Shown: positions 24,862 to 34,382, numbered from the stretch's first letter. The stretch: 64,000 nt of DNA from Rhizobium aethiopicum (GCF_900094625.1 NZ_FMAJ01000004.1:124001-188000), one strand, 5' to 3'. Made by a program: numbers and translations. The notes: generated from the sequence alone by a model not told the origin.

Positions 24862-25896
24862 TCAGGAAGCGGCCCGAATTCTGGGTTGCGCTTTCCATCC
24901 GAGCGCGGGCGCGATTGCCGTCACGAAATCGTGGAGGATCTGGCGATATTGATCGTGCTCGAACTCGTAAGGGAGTTCCAGCCTAAGCTCGCTGACCTCG
25001 GGCAGGATCGGATCGGAGAAAAGCTGCTCCAATATCTCGTCGCAGGTGCCGACGATATCGCGGGCGAACAAGGTGCGCCGCTCGCCCTGCGGCGAGAGCG
25101 TCCGCTCGTGGCGGCCGTCGGCATAATCGCGGTAGCGGCGGCGCGTTGCCGCATCGGCACTGTCGAAAGGCACGATGACGCGGCCGAGCGCGATACGGCG
25201 CTCAGTCCCGGAGGCGCGATAGGTTTCGATCAGCCTGGATTGTGCGACGAAGAAATCATCCCTCCCCTCCCCGGCTATCACGTTGCCGGTCAGCAGGTTG
25301 AAGCCGTTGCGGCCGGCCCATTTGGCCGAGCGCTGCGAACCGCCGCCATACCAGATGCGATCGATCAGGCCTTTGGCAAAAGGCTGCAGGCGCGGCCGCT
25401 GCGGGCCGAAAGGCGTCTTGATGAAGGTCTGTTCGTCGCCGAGATAGCTGCCGCGCAGATTGCCGGCGAAGCGCAAAACGCGATCGTGGGAGAAATCGTA
25501 GCTCGTCCAGTCCCCGTCGAAGGCGAGCGGGCCAATCAGCTCGGCGTGCAGCGGCCGGCCGGCGCTGACACCGATATTCAGCCGTCCGCGCGAGAGGACA
25601 TCGACCGTGGCGAGATCTTCGGCCAGCCGATAAGGGCTTTCATAACCGATCGGAATGACCGCCGTTCCGAGCTCGATCCGGTTGGTGCGCTGCGTGGCCG
25701 CCGCCAGGAAGGCGCTCGCCGAAGAAATCCCCGGCTCCAGATGCCGCTGGCGGACCCAGGCGCTTTCGAAGCCGAGCTCCTCGCCATATTGCAGTTGCTG
25801 GAGCGTCTGCTCCAATCCCGACAAGGGATCATCGTCGGGATAATTGCCGGGGGTAAGGAAGCCGATATGGCAGATGGATATATCGCGGCCGCTCAT
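24862..25896 (-). CDS. LLM-class flavin-dependent monooxygenase
   Basis: Luciferase-like enzyme of 344 residues. HIGFLTPGNYPDDDPLSGLE at the start, FESAWVRQRHLEPGISSAS, IELGTAVIPIGYESPYRLAEDLATVDVLSRGRLNIGVSAGRP is quoted only as IELGTAVIPIGYESPYRLAE and then GRLNIGVSAGRP; both are family motifs. The ATG after GGAAGG is used, since an upstream open frame overlaps the binding-protein gene. It is the third LLM enzyme of this operon. Probable role: oxidative cleavage of a C-S bond in an imported sulfur compound. Confidence 0.88.
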   Translation of the reverse strand: MSGRDISICHIGFLTPGNYPDDDPLSGLEQTLQQLQYGEELGFESAWVRQRHLEPGISSASAFLAAATQRTNRIELGTAVIPIGYESPYRLAEDLATVDVLSRGRLNIGVSAGRPLHAELIGPLAFDGDWTSYDFSHDRVLRFAGNLRGSYLGDEQTFIKTPFGPQRPRLQPFAKGLIDRIWYGGGSQRSAKWAGRNGFNLLTGNVIAGEGRDDFFVAQSRLIETYRASGTERRIALGRVIVPFDSADAATRRRYRDYADGRHERTLSPQGERRTLFARDIVGTCDEILEQLFSDPILPEVSELRLELPYEFEHDQYRQILHDFVTAIAPALGWKAQPRIRAAS

Positions 25897-25910
25897 GTCA
25901 TGCCTTCCGC

Positions 25911-26849
25911 TCAATATTTCGGCAGGCCGGGCGGATTGGTTTCGGATGCCGGCAAGGCTTCCTCGGAGAGATGCCAGTGCTCGAGGATTTTGGCGTAGGT
26001 GCCGTCCTTGATCAGGCCGTTGGTGGCAATGGTCAGCGCGTCCGCGAGCCCGCTTCCCTTGCGGGTGGCGATGGCGACATCGGAACGATCTGGCCAGCCG
26101 GCGCTCAACGTTCCGACCCGCCTGATGTTCTTGTCGCGCGCGGCAATGAAGACGAGCTGGGCGTGCGGCTGGACGATGACATCGGCCCGGCCGGAACGCA
26201 GCGCGAGCAGGCTTGCCGCCTCGTCGTCGTAATATTGCAGTTCGATCGGTTTGAAGCCCGCGGAGACGTCCTCTTCGCTCCACTTCACCAGAATGCGCTC
26301 CTGGTTGGTGCCGGCGCCGACGATGATCCTGAGGCCGGCCGCATCCTTCGGCTCCTTGATCGAGTGAACGAGGCTGTCCGATTTCACGAAGATACCATGC
26401 AGACCCTGGCGATAGGTGGAGAAATCGAACTTCTCCTTCCGCTGCTCGGTCACACCGACATTGGAGATGACGGCATCGTATTTGCCGGCGGTCAGGCCAA
26501 GCGGCCAGTCGATCCAGGCGACGGGGACGATCTCCAGCGTCAGGCCGAGGCTATCGGCGATTGCATAAGCATAGTCGGGATCCGCTCCGACGACGGTCTT
26601 GGCGTCGGTGGCATAGGTGGAAAGCGGAGGGCCGCCGGGGCTGATGGCGATGGTGAACTTGCCCGGCGTGACGAACGTGAAGTCTTTCGGGATCGCGGCG
26701 ACGGCCGCATCGTTCTTCGCGGCGTGGAGCCTGGCCGGCTGCTGCGGGCTCAAGTCGAAATCATTGGCCGCATGGGCGGCACCGAGGCCGGTCAAAGCTG
26801 CCGTCAGCGCTGTGAGGAAGAAGGTGCGGGTCGCGGGAAAGGTCGTCAC
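25911..26849 (-). CDS. Amino-acid ABC transporter substrate-binding protein (second copy)
   Basis: Periplasmic binding protein of 312 residues, SBP family 3 type. No ATG is suitably placed. A GTG after GGAGACATATCGACC gives the signal peptide TFFLTALTAALTGLGAAHA. FDLSPQQPARLHAAKN, VPVAWIDWPLGLTAGKYDAVISN (cited to VPVAWIDWPLGLTAG), KEKFDFSTYRQGLHGIFVK and TNPPGLPKY match its neighbour at 26.9-27.9 kb closely. The two are tandem paralogues likely sharing one membrane complex. Confidence 0.88.
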   Translation of the reverse strand: MTTFPATRTFFLTALTAALTGLGAAHAANDFDLSPQQPARLHAAKNDAAVAAIPKDFTFVTPGKFTIAISPGGPPLSTYATDAKTVVGADPDYAYAIADSLGLTLEIVPVAWIDWPLGLTAGKYDAVISNVGVTEQRKEKFDFSTYRQGLHGIFVKSDSLVHSIKEPKDAAGLRIIVGAGTNQERILVKWSEEDVSAGFKPIELQYYDDEAASLLALRSGRADVIVQPHAQLVFIAARDKNIRRVGTLSAGWPDRSDVAIATRKGSGLADALTIATNGLIKDGTYAKILEHWHLSEEALPASETNPPGLPKY

Positions 26850-26920
26850 GGTCGATATGTCTCCGTTTGCATCGAAAAGCCGAGACGGACCGGCTCGAAT
26901 GCCGGTCCGCCAAGTGAACG

Positions 26921-27865
26921 TTACGAACCGCTCTTCGGCAGGCCGGGCGGGTTGGTCTGCGCCTTGTCGATTGCCTCGGGACCGAGATTCCACGTATCGA
27001 GGATCTTCTTATAGGCACCGCTGGCGATCAGATCGTTGACGACATCCGTCACAGGTGCCGCCAGCCCGCTGCCCCTGCGCGTAGTGACCGCGATCTCCGC
27101 GGTGATCGGCCAACCGCCGCTGACCGTTCCGACGAGCTTGGTCTTGCCGTTGATGCCAGCCGCATAGGCCTGCGTCGCGTTGACGCTGAAGACGGCGTCG
27201 GCCCTGCCGGACTGGACGGCAAGATCCTTGACCGCGTCGTCGTCGTAATATTGCACCTCGATCGGCTTCAGGCCGGCGGCGACATTCTGCCGATCCCATT
27301 CCAGCAGGATCTTCTCCTGGTTGGTGCCGGCATCCGTGATGACCTTCAGGCCGGCAATATCCTTCGGCTGCTTGATCGAGCTAATCGGATTGTCGACCCT
27401 GACGTAGAAGCCGAGCTCATCCTTGCGGTATGTCGAGAAATCGAATTTTTCCTTGCGCTCTTCGGTGACCGTCACGTTCGAGATCACCGCATCGAACTTG
27501 CCGGAGGTGAGCCCGAGCGGCCAATCGGCCCATGCGACGGAAACGAGGTTGAGCTTCAGGCCCAGACTATCGGCAATCGCCTGCGCGAGATCGACGTCAT
27601 AGCCGATGACGGTCTTGGAATCGGAGGCGTAGTCGTGCAGCGGAAGATTGCCGCTCGAACTGATGCCGACGGTGAAGACGCCGTTTTCGACGAACTTGAA
27701 GTCCTTGATTTCGGCGATACGCGTCTCGTCCTTTTCCACCCGCAGCCGGTTCGGCTGTTCGGGGCTGAGATCGAACTTCTGCTGCGCCTGAGCGGAACCG
27801 ATACCGATCGCCGCAATAGTAACGGCTCCCGCTATCAGAAGCCTTGCTCTATTTGTAACTGTCAT
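26921..27865 (-). CDS. Amino-acid ABC transporter substrate-binding protein (first copy)
   Basis: Binding protein of 314 residues, with signal peptide ending near GIGSAQA (residue ~28). FDLSPEQPNRLRVEKDE, VAWADWPLGLTSGKFDAVIS, NVTVTEERKEKFDFSTYRKD, DAGTNQEKILLEW and TNPPGLPKSGS are the recognisable blocks. The ATG follows GGAGAAGGGGC. It lies 92 nt after the fused permease-ATPase gene. In this context the ligand is likely a cystine-like or S-substituted cysteine derivative; that is inference from the enzymes around it. Confidence 0.9.
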   Translation of the reverse strand: MTVTNRARLLIAGAVTIAAIGIGSAQAQQKFDLSPEQPNRLRVEKDETRIAEIKDFKFVENGVFTVGISSSGNLPLHDYASDSKTVIGYDVDLAQAIADSLGLKLNLVSVAWADWPLGLTSGKFDAVISNVTVTEERKEKFDFSTYRKDELGFYVRVDNPISSIKQPKDIAGLKVITDAGTNQEKILLEWDRQNVAAGLKPIEVQYYDDDAVKDLAVQSGRADAVFSVNATQAYAAGINGKTKLVGTVSGGWPITAEIAVTTRRGSGLAAPVTDVVNDLIASGAYKKILDTWNLGPEAIDKAQTNPPGLPKSGS

Positions 27866-27957
27866 GCCCCTTCTCCATTTCATTCTTGGGTTGTGGTTAT
27901 CGTCATTCGACCGGGGCAGCCCGTCGCGACCCGGCATTTCGCCAGCGCTGGTCTGCG

Positions 27958-29733
27958 CTAGAGAACCTTGGCGAGGAATTCGCGTGTTCGAGGATGTTCC
28001 GCTTGCGTAAAGATCCGGGGCGGTGGGCCGGCTTCCAGGATACGGCCGCTTTCCATGAAGACGACGGTGTCGGCGACCTCACGGGCGAAACCGATTTCAT
28101 GGGTAACGATGACGAGCGTCGTGCCGGTGCGGGCCAGCTCCTTGATGACATCGAGCACTTCGCCGACGAGTTCGGGATCGAGCGCGGAGGTCGGCTCATC
28201 GAAGAGCAGCACCTTGGGGCGGAGCGCCAATGCCCGGGCGATCGCGACGCGCTGCTGCTGGCCACCGGAGAGCTGGCGCGGATAGGCATTGATCTTGTCG
28301 CTGAGGCCGATACGGGCGAGGAGTTCCTGCGCCAGTTGTACGGCTTCCTCGCGGCCGATGCCGCGAACCTGGATCGGTGCCTCGATGAGGTTTTCGAGCA
28401 CGGTCAGATGCGGGAAGAGATTGAAGCTCTGGAAGACCATGCCGATATCGGCGCGGCGCTTGAGGATATCCTTCTCCTTGAGCTCGTAGAGCGTATCGCC
28501 CTTCCTGCTGTAGCCGACGAAATCGCCGTCGACGGAGATGAAGCCATCGTCGACACGCTCCAGATGGTTGATGGAGCGCAGCAGCGTCGATTTTCCCGAA
28601 CCGGAGGGACCGAGGATGGCGGTCACGCTGCCGGCGGGCAGGTTGAGTTCGACTTCATCGAGCACCTTCAGCGAACCGAAGCTTTTGGAGACGGCGTGGA
28701 TGCGCACCGCACCGCCTGTCCGCAGGGCCGTCGCGTCATAGAAACTGGGATTGCGCGTTCTATCGGTCGTGTTATCGAGCGCCGGCAGCCGACGGCGGAA
28801 GCGCTCCAGGAATGCCTGGAAGGGCAGCGGTGTCGGATTGCGCACGGCACCTTTGGAGAAATAGCGCTCGATGTAGTGCTGGGCGATCGACAGCACCGTC
28901 ATGATGATCAGATACCAGACCGTTGCGACCATTAGCAGCGGAATGACTTCGAGATTCCGGCGATAGATCACCTGGACCGTGTAAAAGAGCTCCGGCAGCG
29001 CCAGCACATAGACGACGGACGTGCTCTTGGCCAATCCGATGAGCTCGTTGAAACCGGTCGGCAGGATGGCGCGCATCGCCTGCGGCAGCACGATGCGGAA
29101 GGCTTGTCGGCGCCGAGGCAAACCGAGCGCGGCTGCGGCCTCAAGCTGCCCATGATCCACCGACAGAATGCCGCCGCGGACGATCTCGGCGAAAAAGGCC
29201 GACTGGTTGAGCGTGAGGCCAAGGTAAGCAGCGGCGAAAGGTGTCAGCAGCTGCACGGTGGGATAGCTGAAGAAGACCGTATCGGTGAAGGGAACTCCGA
29301 TCCTGATCGTTTCGTAGAGGTAGCCGAGATTGTTCAAGATCAAGAGCAGCACGATCATGGGGATCGAGCGCAGCAGCCAGATATAGCCCCAGGAAAGACC
29401 TGATAGCAGCGGCGACTTCGAAACCCGGGCGAGCGCCAGGGCGGTTCCGAGAATGGACCCCGAGATGGCGGCGAGCGCGGTCAGGAGCAGCGTCCGGCCA
29501 AGGCCGACGAGCACCGGCTCGGCAAAGAACCATTCGGCAAAGACGCCCCAACCCCAACGCGGATTGGTGAAGGTGGAATAGAGCACGGCGACGATGACGA
29601 CAGCGGCGAATATGGTGCCCGCCAGCCGCTCGGGATGGCGCGCTGGCACGATACGGTAACGGGAAGTGTCCTGTCTGGGTTCTGCCGTCCTGCTGCCGGG
29701 CTCGAGGCCCGAAAAATCCGTCGTCAGTGCCAT
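27958..29733 (-). CDS. Fused amino-acid ABC transporter permease-ATPase
   Basis: Protein of 591 residues joining two normally separate subunits. Residues ~35-310 are a HisM/GlnP-type permease ([40 protein letters not shown] as EAA loop). Residues ~345-590 are the ATPase: Walker [11 protein letters not shown]-loop [13 protein letters not shown], signature [15 protein letters not shown], Walker [14 protein letters not shown]-loop [14 protein letters not shown]. Such fusions form homodimeric importers. With two binding proteins downstream it completes an amino-acid importer. Confidence 0.93.
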   Translation of the reverse strand: MALTTDFSGLEPGSRTAEPRQDTSRYRIVPARHPERLAGTIFAAVVIVAVLYSTFTNPRWGWGVFAEWFFAEPVLVGLGRTLLLTALAAISGSILGTALALARVSKSPLLSGLSWGYIWLLRSIPMIVLLLILNNLGYLYETIRIGVPFTDTVFFSYPTVQLLTPFAAAYLGLTLNQSAFFAEIVRGGILSVDHGQLEAAAALGLPRRRQAFRIVLPQAMRAILPTGFNELIGLAKSTSVVYVLALPELFYTVQVIYRRNLEVIPLLMVATVWYLIIMTVLSIAQHYIERYFSKGAVRNPTPLPFQAFLERFRRRLPALDNTTDRTRNPSFYDATALRTGGAVRIHAVSKSFGSLKVLDEVELNLPAGSVTAILGPSGSGKSTLLRSINHLERVDDGFISVDGDFVGYSRKGDTLYELKEKDILKRRADIGMVFQSFNLFPHLTVLENLIEAPIQVRGIGREEAVQLAQELLARIGLSDKINAYPRQLSGGQQQRVAIARALALRPKVLLFDEPTSALDPELVGEVLDVIKELARTGTTLVIVTHEIGFAREVADTVVFMESGRILEAGPPPRIFTQAEHPRTREFLAKVL

Positions 29734-29769
29734 TCTCGTTGCCCTTTTATGATTGTCGGTCTCGTCGTT

Positions 29770-30321
29770 TCAGAGATTTGCGCCGGCCACCTTCAAGCGG
29801 GATCCGCTTTCGAAAGCCGGCGCAGTGAGATGGGTGATGTCCTTCTCGAAGGGCAGGCTCTTGTAGATCTCGGGATCGGCTGATGTGTCGAAGAGCGCGG
29901 TGTAGCCATAGTTCAGATAAAGACCGACGGCCTCCGGCTGGCGGAAACCGGTCGTCAGATAGATCCTGCCATAACCCTGGCGGGCCGCCTGAGCCTCCAA
30001 CTCCACCAGCACCTTTCGCGCGAGGCCCTGGCGGCGCAGATCGGAGCGCGTCCAGATGCGCTTGAACTCGGCCGTGCGATCGTCGTAATGCTTGAAGGCG
30101 CCGCCGCCGATTGTTTCGCCATTCCGGATCAGCAGCAGAAAATTGCCGTGAGGCGGCGCGAAGGCTTCTGGGGGATAGCGGTTGAGCTCGGCCGCAGCGC
30201 CTTCCGTGTTGAAATAATTGCCGTAGCGGCTGTCATATTCGTAGATCAGCTCATCGATCAGCGGCTTGGCGCGGGGATCGAGAGGGGTCGTATAGAGAAA
30301 CGTATCGCTCATATCGTTCAT
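29770..30321 (-). CDS. GNAT family N-acetyltransferase
   Basis: Acetyltransferase of 183 residues. Acetyl-CoA-binding motif A is RRQGLARKVLVELEAQA after AEFKRIWTRSDL. YLTTGFRQPEAVGLYLNYGY is motif B. The ATG overlaps the M20 stop (TGATG); a GTG one codon earlier and an ATG three codons later are alternatives. Paired with an M20 deacetylase and LLM monooxygenases it fits the N-acetylation step of S-substituted cysteine salvage known from the Bacillus subtilis ytm/cmo genes. The transferred substrate is not proven here. Confidence 0.87.
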   Translation of the reverse strand: MNDMSDTFLYTTPLDPRAKPLIDELIYEYDSRYGNYFNTEGAAAELNRYPPEAFAPPHGNFLLLIRNGETIGGGAFKHYDDRTAEFKRIWTRSDLRRQGLARKVLVELEAQAARQGYGRIYLTTGFRQPEAVGLYLNYGYTALFDTSADPEIYKSLPFEKDITHLTAPAFESGSRLKVAGANL

Positions 30322-31520
30322 CACCCGTTGTCTTCAGTGAGGAAGGTTTCTGCGAGCCGGACCCAGTAGCGGGCGGCCGGCGCGATGATCGCGTCGTTGA
30401 AATCGTAATGGGCGCTGTGGAGAGGAGCGCTGTCGCCATTGCCGACGAAGAGATAGCTGCCCGGATTGGCCTGCAGCATGAAGGCGAAATCCTCGCTTGC
30501 GGTTCTCGGCCGAAAATCCTTCTCGATCGCGACAAGGCCGAGCGCGTCATAGGCGACGTCGCGGGCAAAAGCCGTCTCCTTGGCGTGGTTGATGAGCGCC
30601 GGAAAGCCGAGCCGATAGTTCACATCCGCCTCGGCGCCGAAGCTTTCGGCCTGGGCGCGGGCAAGGACAGGAATGCGCTCCTGCAGAAGCTGGCGAACCG
30701 TCTCGCTGAAGGCTCGCATGGTGAGTTTCATCTCCACGCTTTCAGGGATCACGTTAGAGGCGGAGCCGGCATGGATCGAGCCGACGGTGGCGACCGCCAT
30801 GTCCTGCGGATCGACATTGCGCGAGACGACGCTCTGGAGCGCGGTGATGAAGGAGGCTGACGCCAGCACCGGGTCGACGGCGCGGTGCGGCTCGGCACCA
30901 TGGCCGCCCTTGCCGACAATCCGGATGACCGCCTGGTCGACCGACGCCATGGCGGGGCCGGTGACGAAGCCGAACTGACCCGCCGGGACACCCGGCCAGT
31001 TGTGCAATCCGAAGACCGCATCGACAGGAAATCGTTCGAACATCCCTTCCATGATCATCTTGCGGGCGCCGGCGCCGATTTCCTCGGCGGGCTGGAAGAT
31101 CAGCCTCAGCGTGCCACTGAAATTGCCGCTCTCTGCGAGATAGCGGGCAGCCGCCAGCAGGATAGAGGTATGCCCGTCATGGCCACAGGCATGCATGACG
31201 CCGGGGTTGCTGCTGGCATAGGCAAGGCCGGTCGCCTCCTCGATCGGCAGCGCATCCATATCAGCCCGGATGCCGATACGCTTCTTGCCTTCGCCGCGCC
31301 GGAGGGTGGCGACGATGCCGGTGCCGGCAATGCCCGTCACCACCTCGTAGCCCCAGGAGGCAAGGCGGGATGCCACGAGCTTGCTGGTCCTCAGCTCCTG
31401 GAACGCCAGTTCCGGATATCGGTGCAGATCGCGACGAAGCGCGATGATTTCATCGAGATAACGGGCGATGCCCTTCTCGACCGGATCGTTGCTGCGCGGG
31501 TTCTGAGCGATGACGTCCAT
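30321..31520 (-). CDS. M20 family amidohydrolase/deacetylase
   Basis: Zinc-dependent hydrolase of 399 residues. Metal-site motifs HACGHDGHTSILL and IFQPAEEIGAGA (Glu-Glu) are intact, followed by FGLHNWPGVPAGQFGF, GKGGHGAEPHRAVDP and the C-terminal SEDFAFML. This matches the HipO/N-acyl-amino-acid amidohydrolase group. Within this operon it is likely to remove an acetyl group from N-acetylcysteine or a derivative after the monooxygenase step. General aminoacylase activity is an alternative. Confidence 0.9.
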   Translation of the reverse strand: MDVIAQNPRSNDPVEKGIARYLDEIIALRRDLHRYPELAFQELRTSKLVASRLASWGYEVVTGIAGTGIVATLRRGEGKKRIGIRADMDALPIEEATGLAYASSNPGVMHACGHDGHTSILLAAARYLAESGNFSGTLRLIFQPAEEIGAGARKMIMEGMFERFPVDAVFGLHNWPGVPAGQFGFVTGPAMASVDQAVIRIVGKGGHGAEPHRAVDPVLASASFITALQSVVSRNVDPQDMAVATVGSIHAGSASNVIPESVEMKLTMRAFSETVRQLLQERIPVLARAQAESFGAEADVNYRLGFPALINHAKETAFARDVAYDALGLVAIEKDFRPRTASEDFAFMLQANPGSYLFVGNGDSAPLHSAHYDFNDAIIAPAARYWVRLAETFLTEDNG

Positions 31521-31537
31521 GGCGGTTCGCCGGTGCC

Positions 31538-32887
31538 TCAGGCGCCGACAGCCTCTCCGCGTTGGTGCTCATCCGTAACGGCCGCATAGCGGCTTTCGCG
31601 GAAGGGCAAGCCAAGATGGTCGCGCAGCGTCTCGCCCTTCAGGACCGGATCGAAATAACCTCGCTCGGTGAGGATCGGCAGGACGTATCGGACGAAATCG
31701 TCGAAGCCCTCGGCGATGACGGGGAAGCCGAGGATGAAGCCGTCGGCGGCGCCATGATCCACCCAGCGGATGATCTCGTCTGCGATATGCTCGGAAGTGC
31801 CGATGAAGGCAGTGCGCGGCGTTGCAGAATCGAGCGCGACCTGACGGAGCGTCAGGCGCTTTTCGCGCGCCGTCCTCTTGATGCGATCGGTGGTGGCGCG
31901 GAAATTGTTCCTGCCGATATCCCCGAGTTCGGGGAACGGTTCCTCGAGCTGATAGACGCTGAAATCGTGATGATCGAAGAAGCGGCCGAGATAGGCCAAC
32001 GCCTCCTCGATCGTGACGAGGTTGCGGATTGCCTGGTACTTGGCTTCCGCCTCCTCAGGCGTCGCGCCGACGATCGGCCCGATGCCCGGATAGATACCGA
32101 CATTCCCGGCACTGCGGCCATGCGCAATCACGCTGTCCTTGAGCTGCCGGTAGAAAGCCTGCGCCTCTTCCAACGGTCCGCCATTGGTGAAGACGGCATC
32201 GGCATGCTTGCCGGCAAGTCTGATGCCGGAATCCGAAGCGCCGGCCTGGAAGACGACGGGCTGGCCCTGCTTCGAACGGCCGATGTTGAGCGGCCCCTCA
32301 ACGCAAAAAAAACGGCCCTTATGGTTGAGGCGATGCATCTTCGTCTTGTCGACAAAGACGCCAGTCTCGCGATTGCGCACGAAAGCATCGTCGTCCCAGG
32401 AATCCCAGAGGCCCTTGATCGCGTCGATATATTCCTCGGCGATCTCGTAGCGCAGCTCGTGCTCGGGATGTTCGCGGCTGTAATTGCGCCCCGAGCCCTC
32501 GAGAGGCGAGGTCACCGCATTCCACCCTGCCCTGCCGCCGCTGATGAGATCGATCGAGGCGAACTGGCGGGCGATGGTGAAAGGATCGCTATAGGAGGTC
32601 GAGACTGTGCCGACGAGACCGATTTTCGAGGTGGAGGCCGCCAGCGCCGAAAGAATGGCGATCGGCTCGAACCGGTTGAGAAAATGCGGGATCGACTGCT
32701 CGTTGATATAAAGTCCGTCGGCGACGAAGGCGAAAGCGATGCCGGCCGCCTCCGCCTTGCGCGCCATCGTGATGAAGAAGTCGAAATTGACGCTGGCATC
32801 GGCCGGTCCACTCGGGTGTTTCCAGGCATTCATATGGCCGCCTGGGCCTTGCAGCATGATGCCGAACGTGACGTGTTTCTGAGCCAT
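31538..32887 (-). CDS. NtaA/SnaA/DszA-family FMN-dependent monooxygenase, CmoJ-like
   Basis: LLM-class monooxygenase of 449 residues, the longer NtaA subtype. TFGIMLQGPGGHMNAWKHP at the N-terminus, FAFVADGLYINEQS, DLISGGRAGWNAVTS, NYSREHPEHELRYEIAEEYI and GPLNIGRSKQGQPVVFQAG are typical. It lacks its own reductase domain and needs FMNH2. The closest functional analogue by neighbourhood is B. subtilis YtnJ/CmoJ, which oxidises N-acetyl-S-substituted cysteine. AAGAAGGATC precedes the ATG. Confidence 0.9.
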   Translation of the reverse strand: MAQKHVTFGIMLQGPGGHMNAWKHPSGPADASVNFDFFITMARKAEAAGIAFAFVADGLYINEQSIPHFLNRFEPIAILSALAASTSKIGLVGTVSTSYSDPFTIARQFASIDLISGGRAGWNAVTSPLEGSGRNYSREHPEHELRYEIAEEYIDAIKGLWDSWDDDAFVRNRETGVFVDKTKMHRLNHKGRFFCVEGPLNIGRSKQGQPVVFQAGASDSGIRLAGKHADAVFTNGGPLEEAQAFYRQLKDSVIAHGRSAGNVGIYPGIGPIVGATPEEAEAKYQAIRNLVTIEEALAYLGRFFDHHDFSVYQLEEPFPELGDIGRNNFRATTDRIKRTAREKRLTLRQVALDSATPRTAFIGTSEHIADEIIRWVDHGAADGFILGFPVIAEGFDDFVRYVLPILTERGYFDPVLKGETLRDHLGLPFRESRYAAVTDEHQRGEAVGA

Positions 32888-32911
32888 GGGATCGATCCTT
32901 CTTGAAAAAGG

Positions 32912-33904
32912 TCAGGCGACGAGGGAAAGCCGATCGGCGGCGAGCAGCTCGATGGAGGCAAGGCGGTCGGCAGTCGAAAGCGCCGGTGTGTCGAGCACGA
33001 ACTCCTTGACGCCATAGCGGCGGTGAAGCTCGTCCAGTTCGCCACGGATCTGCTTTGCCGTGCCGTGGAGCACGCTCGGCACCTTCTCCTCGATGCGGTA
33101 ATCCGTGACGCCCGCCTGGCGGGCAAATTCGGCAGCCTGCTCTTCGCTGCCGACATTGACGGTCTGGCCGCTCGGCAGGAACACCTTGACGATGCGCAGA
33201 TTGCCGACGCGCTCGCGGGCATAGTCCTCGCTTTCGGCGGCGAAGGCCGCGAGCGCCAGGATCGGCCGCTTGCCGCCGGATGCCTGCTCATAGGCCTCGA
33301 AAGTCGTGGTGAGATTGTCAGGATCGCCGTTCAGGTGGCCGGCAAAGACGAGCTTCCAGCCCTTCTCGGCGGCGAGTCTGGCGCTTTCGACGCTGGCGCC
33401 GAGAAGGAACCGTTCCGGAGCCAGCGGCGGGAATGGGGTCGCCTGAGCGCCGGTGTAATTGGGGTCGGCAGCGAGATAAGTGTTGAGATCTGAAAGCTGG
33501 CTCGCAAAATCCGGCTTCCTGGACGGATCGACGGCGAGCTGCAGTGCCCGCGTCGACAGCGGAAAACCGCCCGGCGCCTTGCCGACGCCGAGATCGACGC
33601 GGCCCGGCGCAAGTGATGCCAGTAGGTTGAACGTCTCGGCAACCTTATAGGCGCTGTAGTGCTGCAGCATGACCCCGCCGGAGCCGACGCGGATCTTCGA
33701 GGTCCTGGCAAGAAGATAGGCGATCAGCGCTTCCGGTGCGGAACTCGCCAGATTGGACATGTTATGGTGTTCGGCGACCCAGAAACGGTGATAACCAAGT
33801 TCCTCGGCCCGCGTGGCGATCTTCACCGTCGCCCTCAGCGCGTCGGCGGCGGAAAGGCCCTGTTCGATCGGGCTTTTGTCGAGGAGGCTGAGGAGGTAGG
33901 TCAT
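32912..33904 (-). CDS. LLM-class oxidoreductase, MsnO8-like
   Basis: First gene of the sulfur-compound operon, 330 residues. LSLLDKSPIEQGLSAADAL, RFWVAEHHNMSNLASSAPE, KIRVGSGGVMLQHYSAYKVAE and GRVDLGVGKAPGG are characteristic of the MsnO8-type branch of luciferase-like proteins. The reaction is unknown. A GTCTA-N9-TAGAC inverted repeat lies 35 bp upstream of the start. The gene is followed after 24 nt by the NtaA-type monooxygenase, so the two are co-expressed. Confidence 0.88.
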   Translation of the reverse strand: MTYLLSLLDKSPIEQGLSAADALRATVKIATRAEELGYHRFWVAEHHNMSNLASSAPEALIAYLLARTSKIRVGSGGVMLQHYSAYKVAETFNLLASLAPGRVDLGVGKAPGGFPLSTRALQLAVDPSRKPDFASQLSDLNTYLAADPNYTGAQATPFPPLAPERFLLGASVESARLAAEKGWKLVFAGHLNGDPDNLTTTFEAYEQASGGKRPILALAAFAAESEDYARERVGNLRIVKVFLPSGQTVNVGSEEQAAEFARQAGVTDYRIEEKVPSVLHGTAKQIRGELDELHRRYGVKEFVLDTPALSTADRLASIELLAADRLSLVA

Positions 33905-33938
33905 GACGTCCCGATCCGCTCAATGGTTGCAAAGCTTA

Positions 33939-33957
33939 GTCTATAAAATCAGTAGAC
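33939..33957. promoter_or_regulatory. GTCTA-N9-TAGAC inverted repeat before sulfur-compound operon
   Basis: GTCTATAAAATCAGTAGAC, a perfect 5-bp arm inverted repeat overlapping where the promoter of the leftward operon should be. Related elements occur at 24123 and 18347. Confidence 0.55.
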
Positions 33958-34111
33958 AAAGTTCGTTATAAGAAATGACATTCTCTTTCGCAGCCACTGA
34001 GCGGAAAAAACGGCCGAGCCTGAACGCCTCGGCCGCATGTTAGGACGGCTGGCCTGAACTCTTCCGATCGACCATTTGACGATCTATATTCTGGTCTAAC
34101 GGAGTCATCGC

Positions 34112-34382
34112 ATGAAGCTGTCAGAACAGGTCAAGCCGATCAGCTATCTCAAGGCACATGCGCCCGAAATCATCCGGACGCTGAAGGATAACCCGCAGCC
34201 GGTCGTCATTACCCTCCACGGCGAGGCGAAAGCGATCCCTCAGGATCGGCCAGTATGAAGAAACGCTGGCGCTCCTGAAGGTGCTGGCGCTCACCAATCG
34301 GCAAGTCGAGGAAGGCAAGACGCGCCCCGCGGCAGAATCCTTCGCGCACATTCGCAAATGTCTGGCCGACAGCCAGTCCTGA
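34112..34382 (+). pseudogene. Phd/YefM-type antitoxin, frameshifted
   Basis: MKLSEQVKPISYLKAHAPEI and PQPVVITLHGEAKA are the conserved antitoxin N-terminus. The frame stops after 48 codons. The remainder (GQYEETLALLKVLALTNRQV, then the end ADSQS) continues in another frame from about 34245. A small indel near 34244-34250 explains this. The stop of the second frame overlaps the toxin start (TGATG), as in intact pairs. Either a dead gene or a sequencing error. Confidence 0.8.

Noticed and set aside
31562..32905. 447-codon open frame on the + strand
   Set aside because: Antisense to the NtaA-type monooxygenase; no ribosome-binding site or motif.
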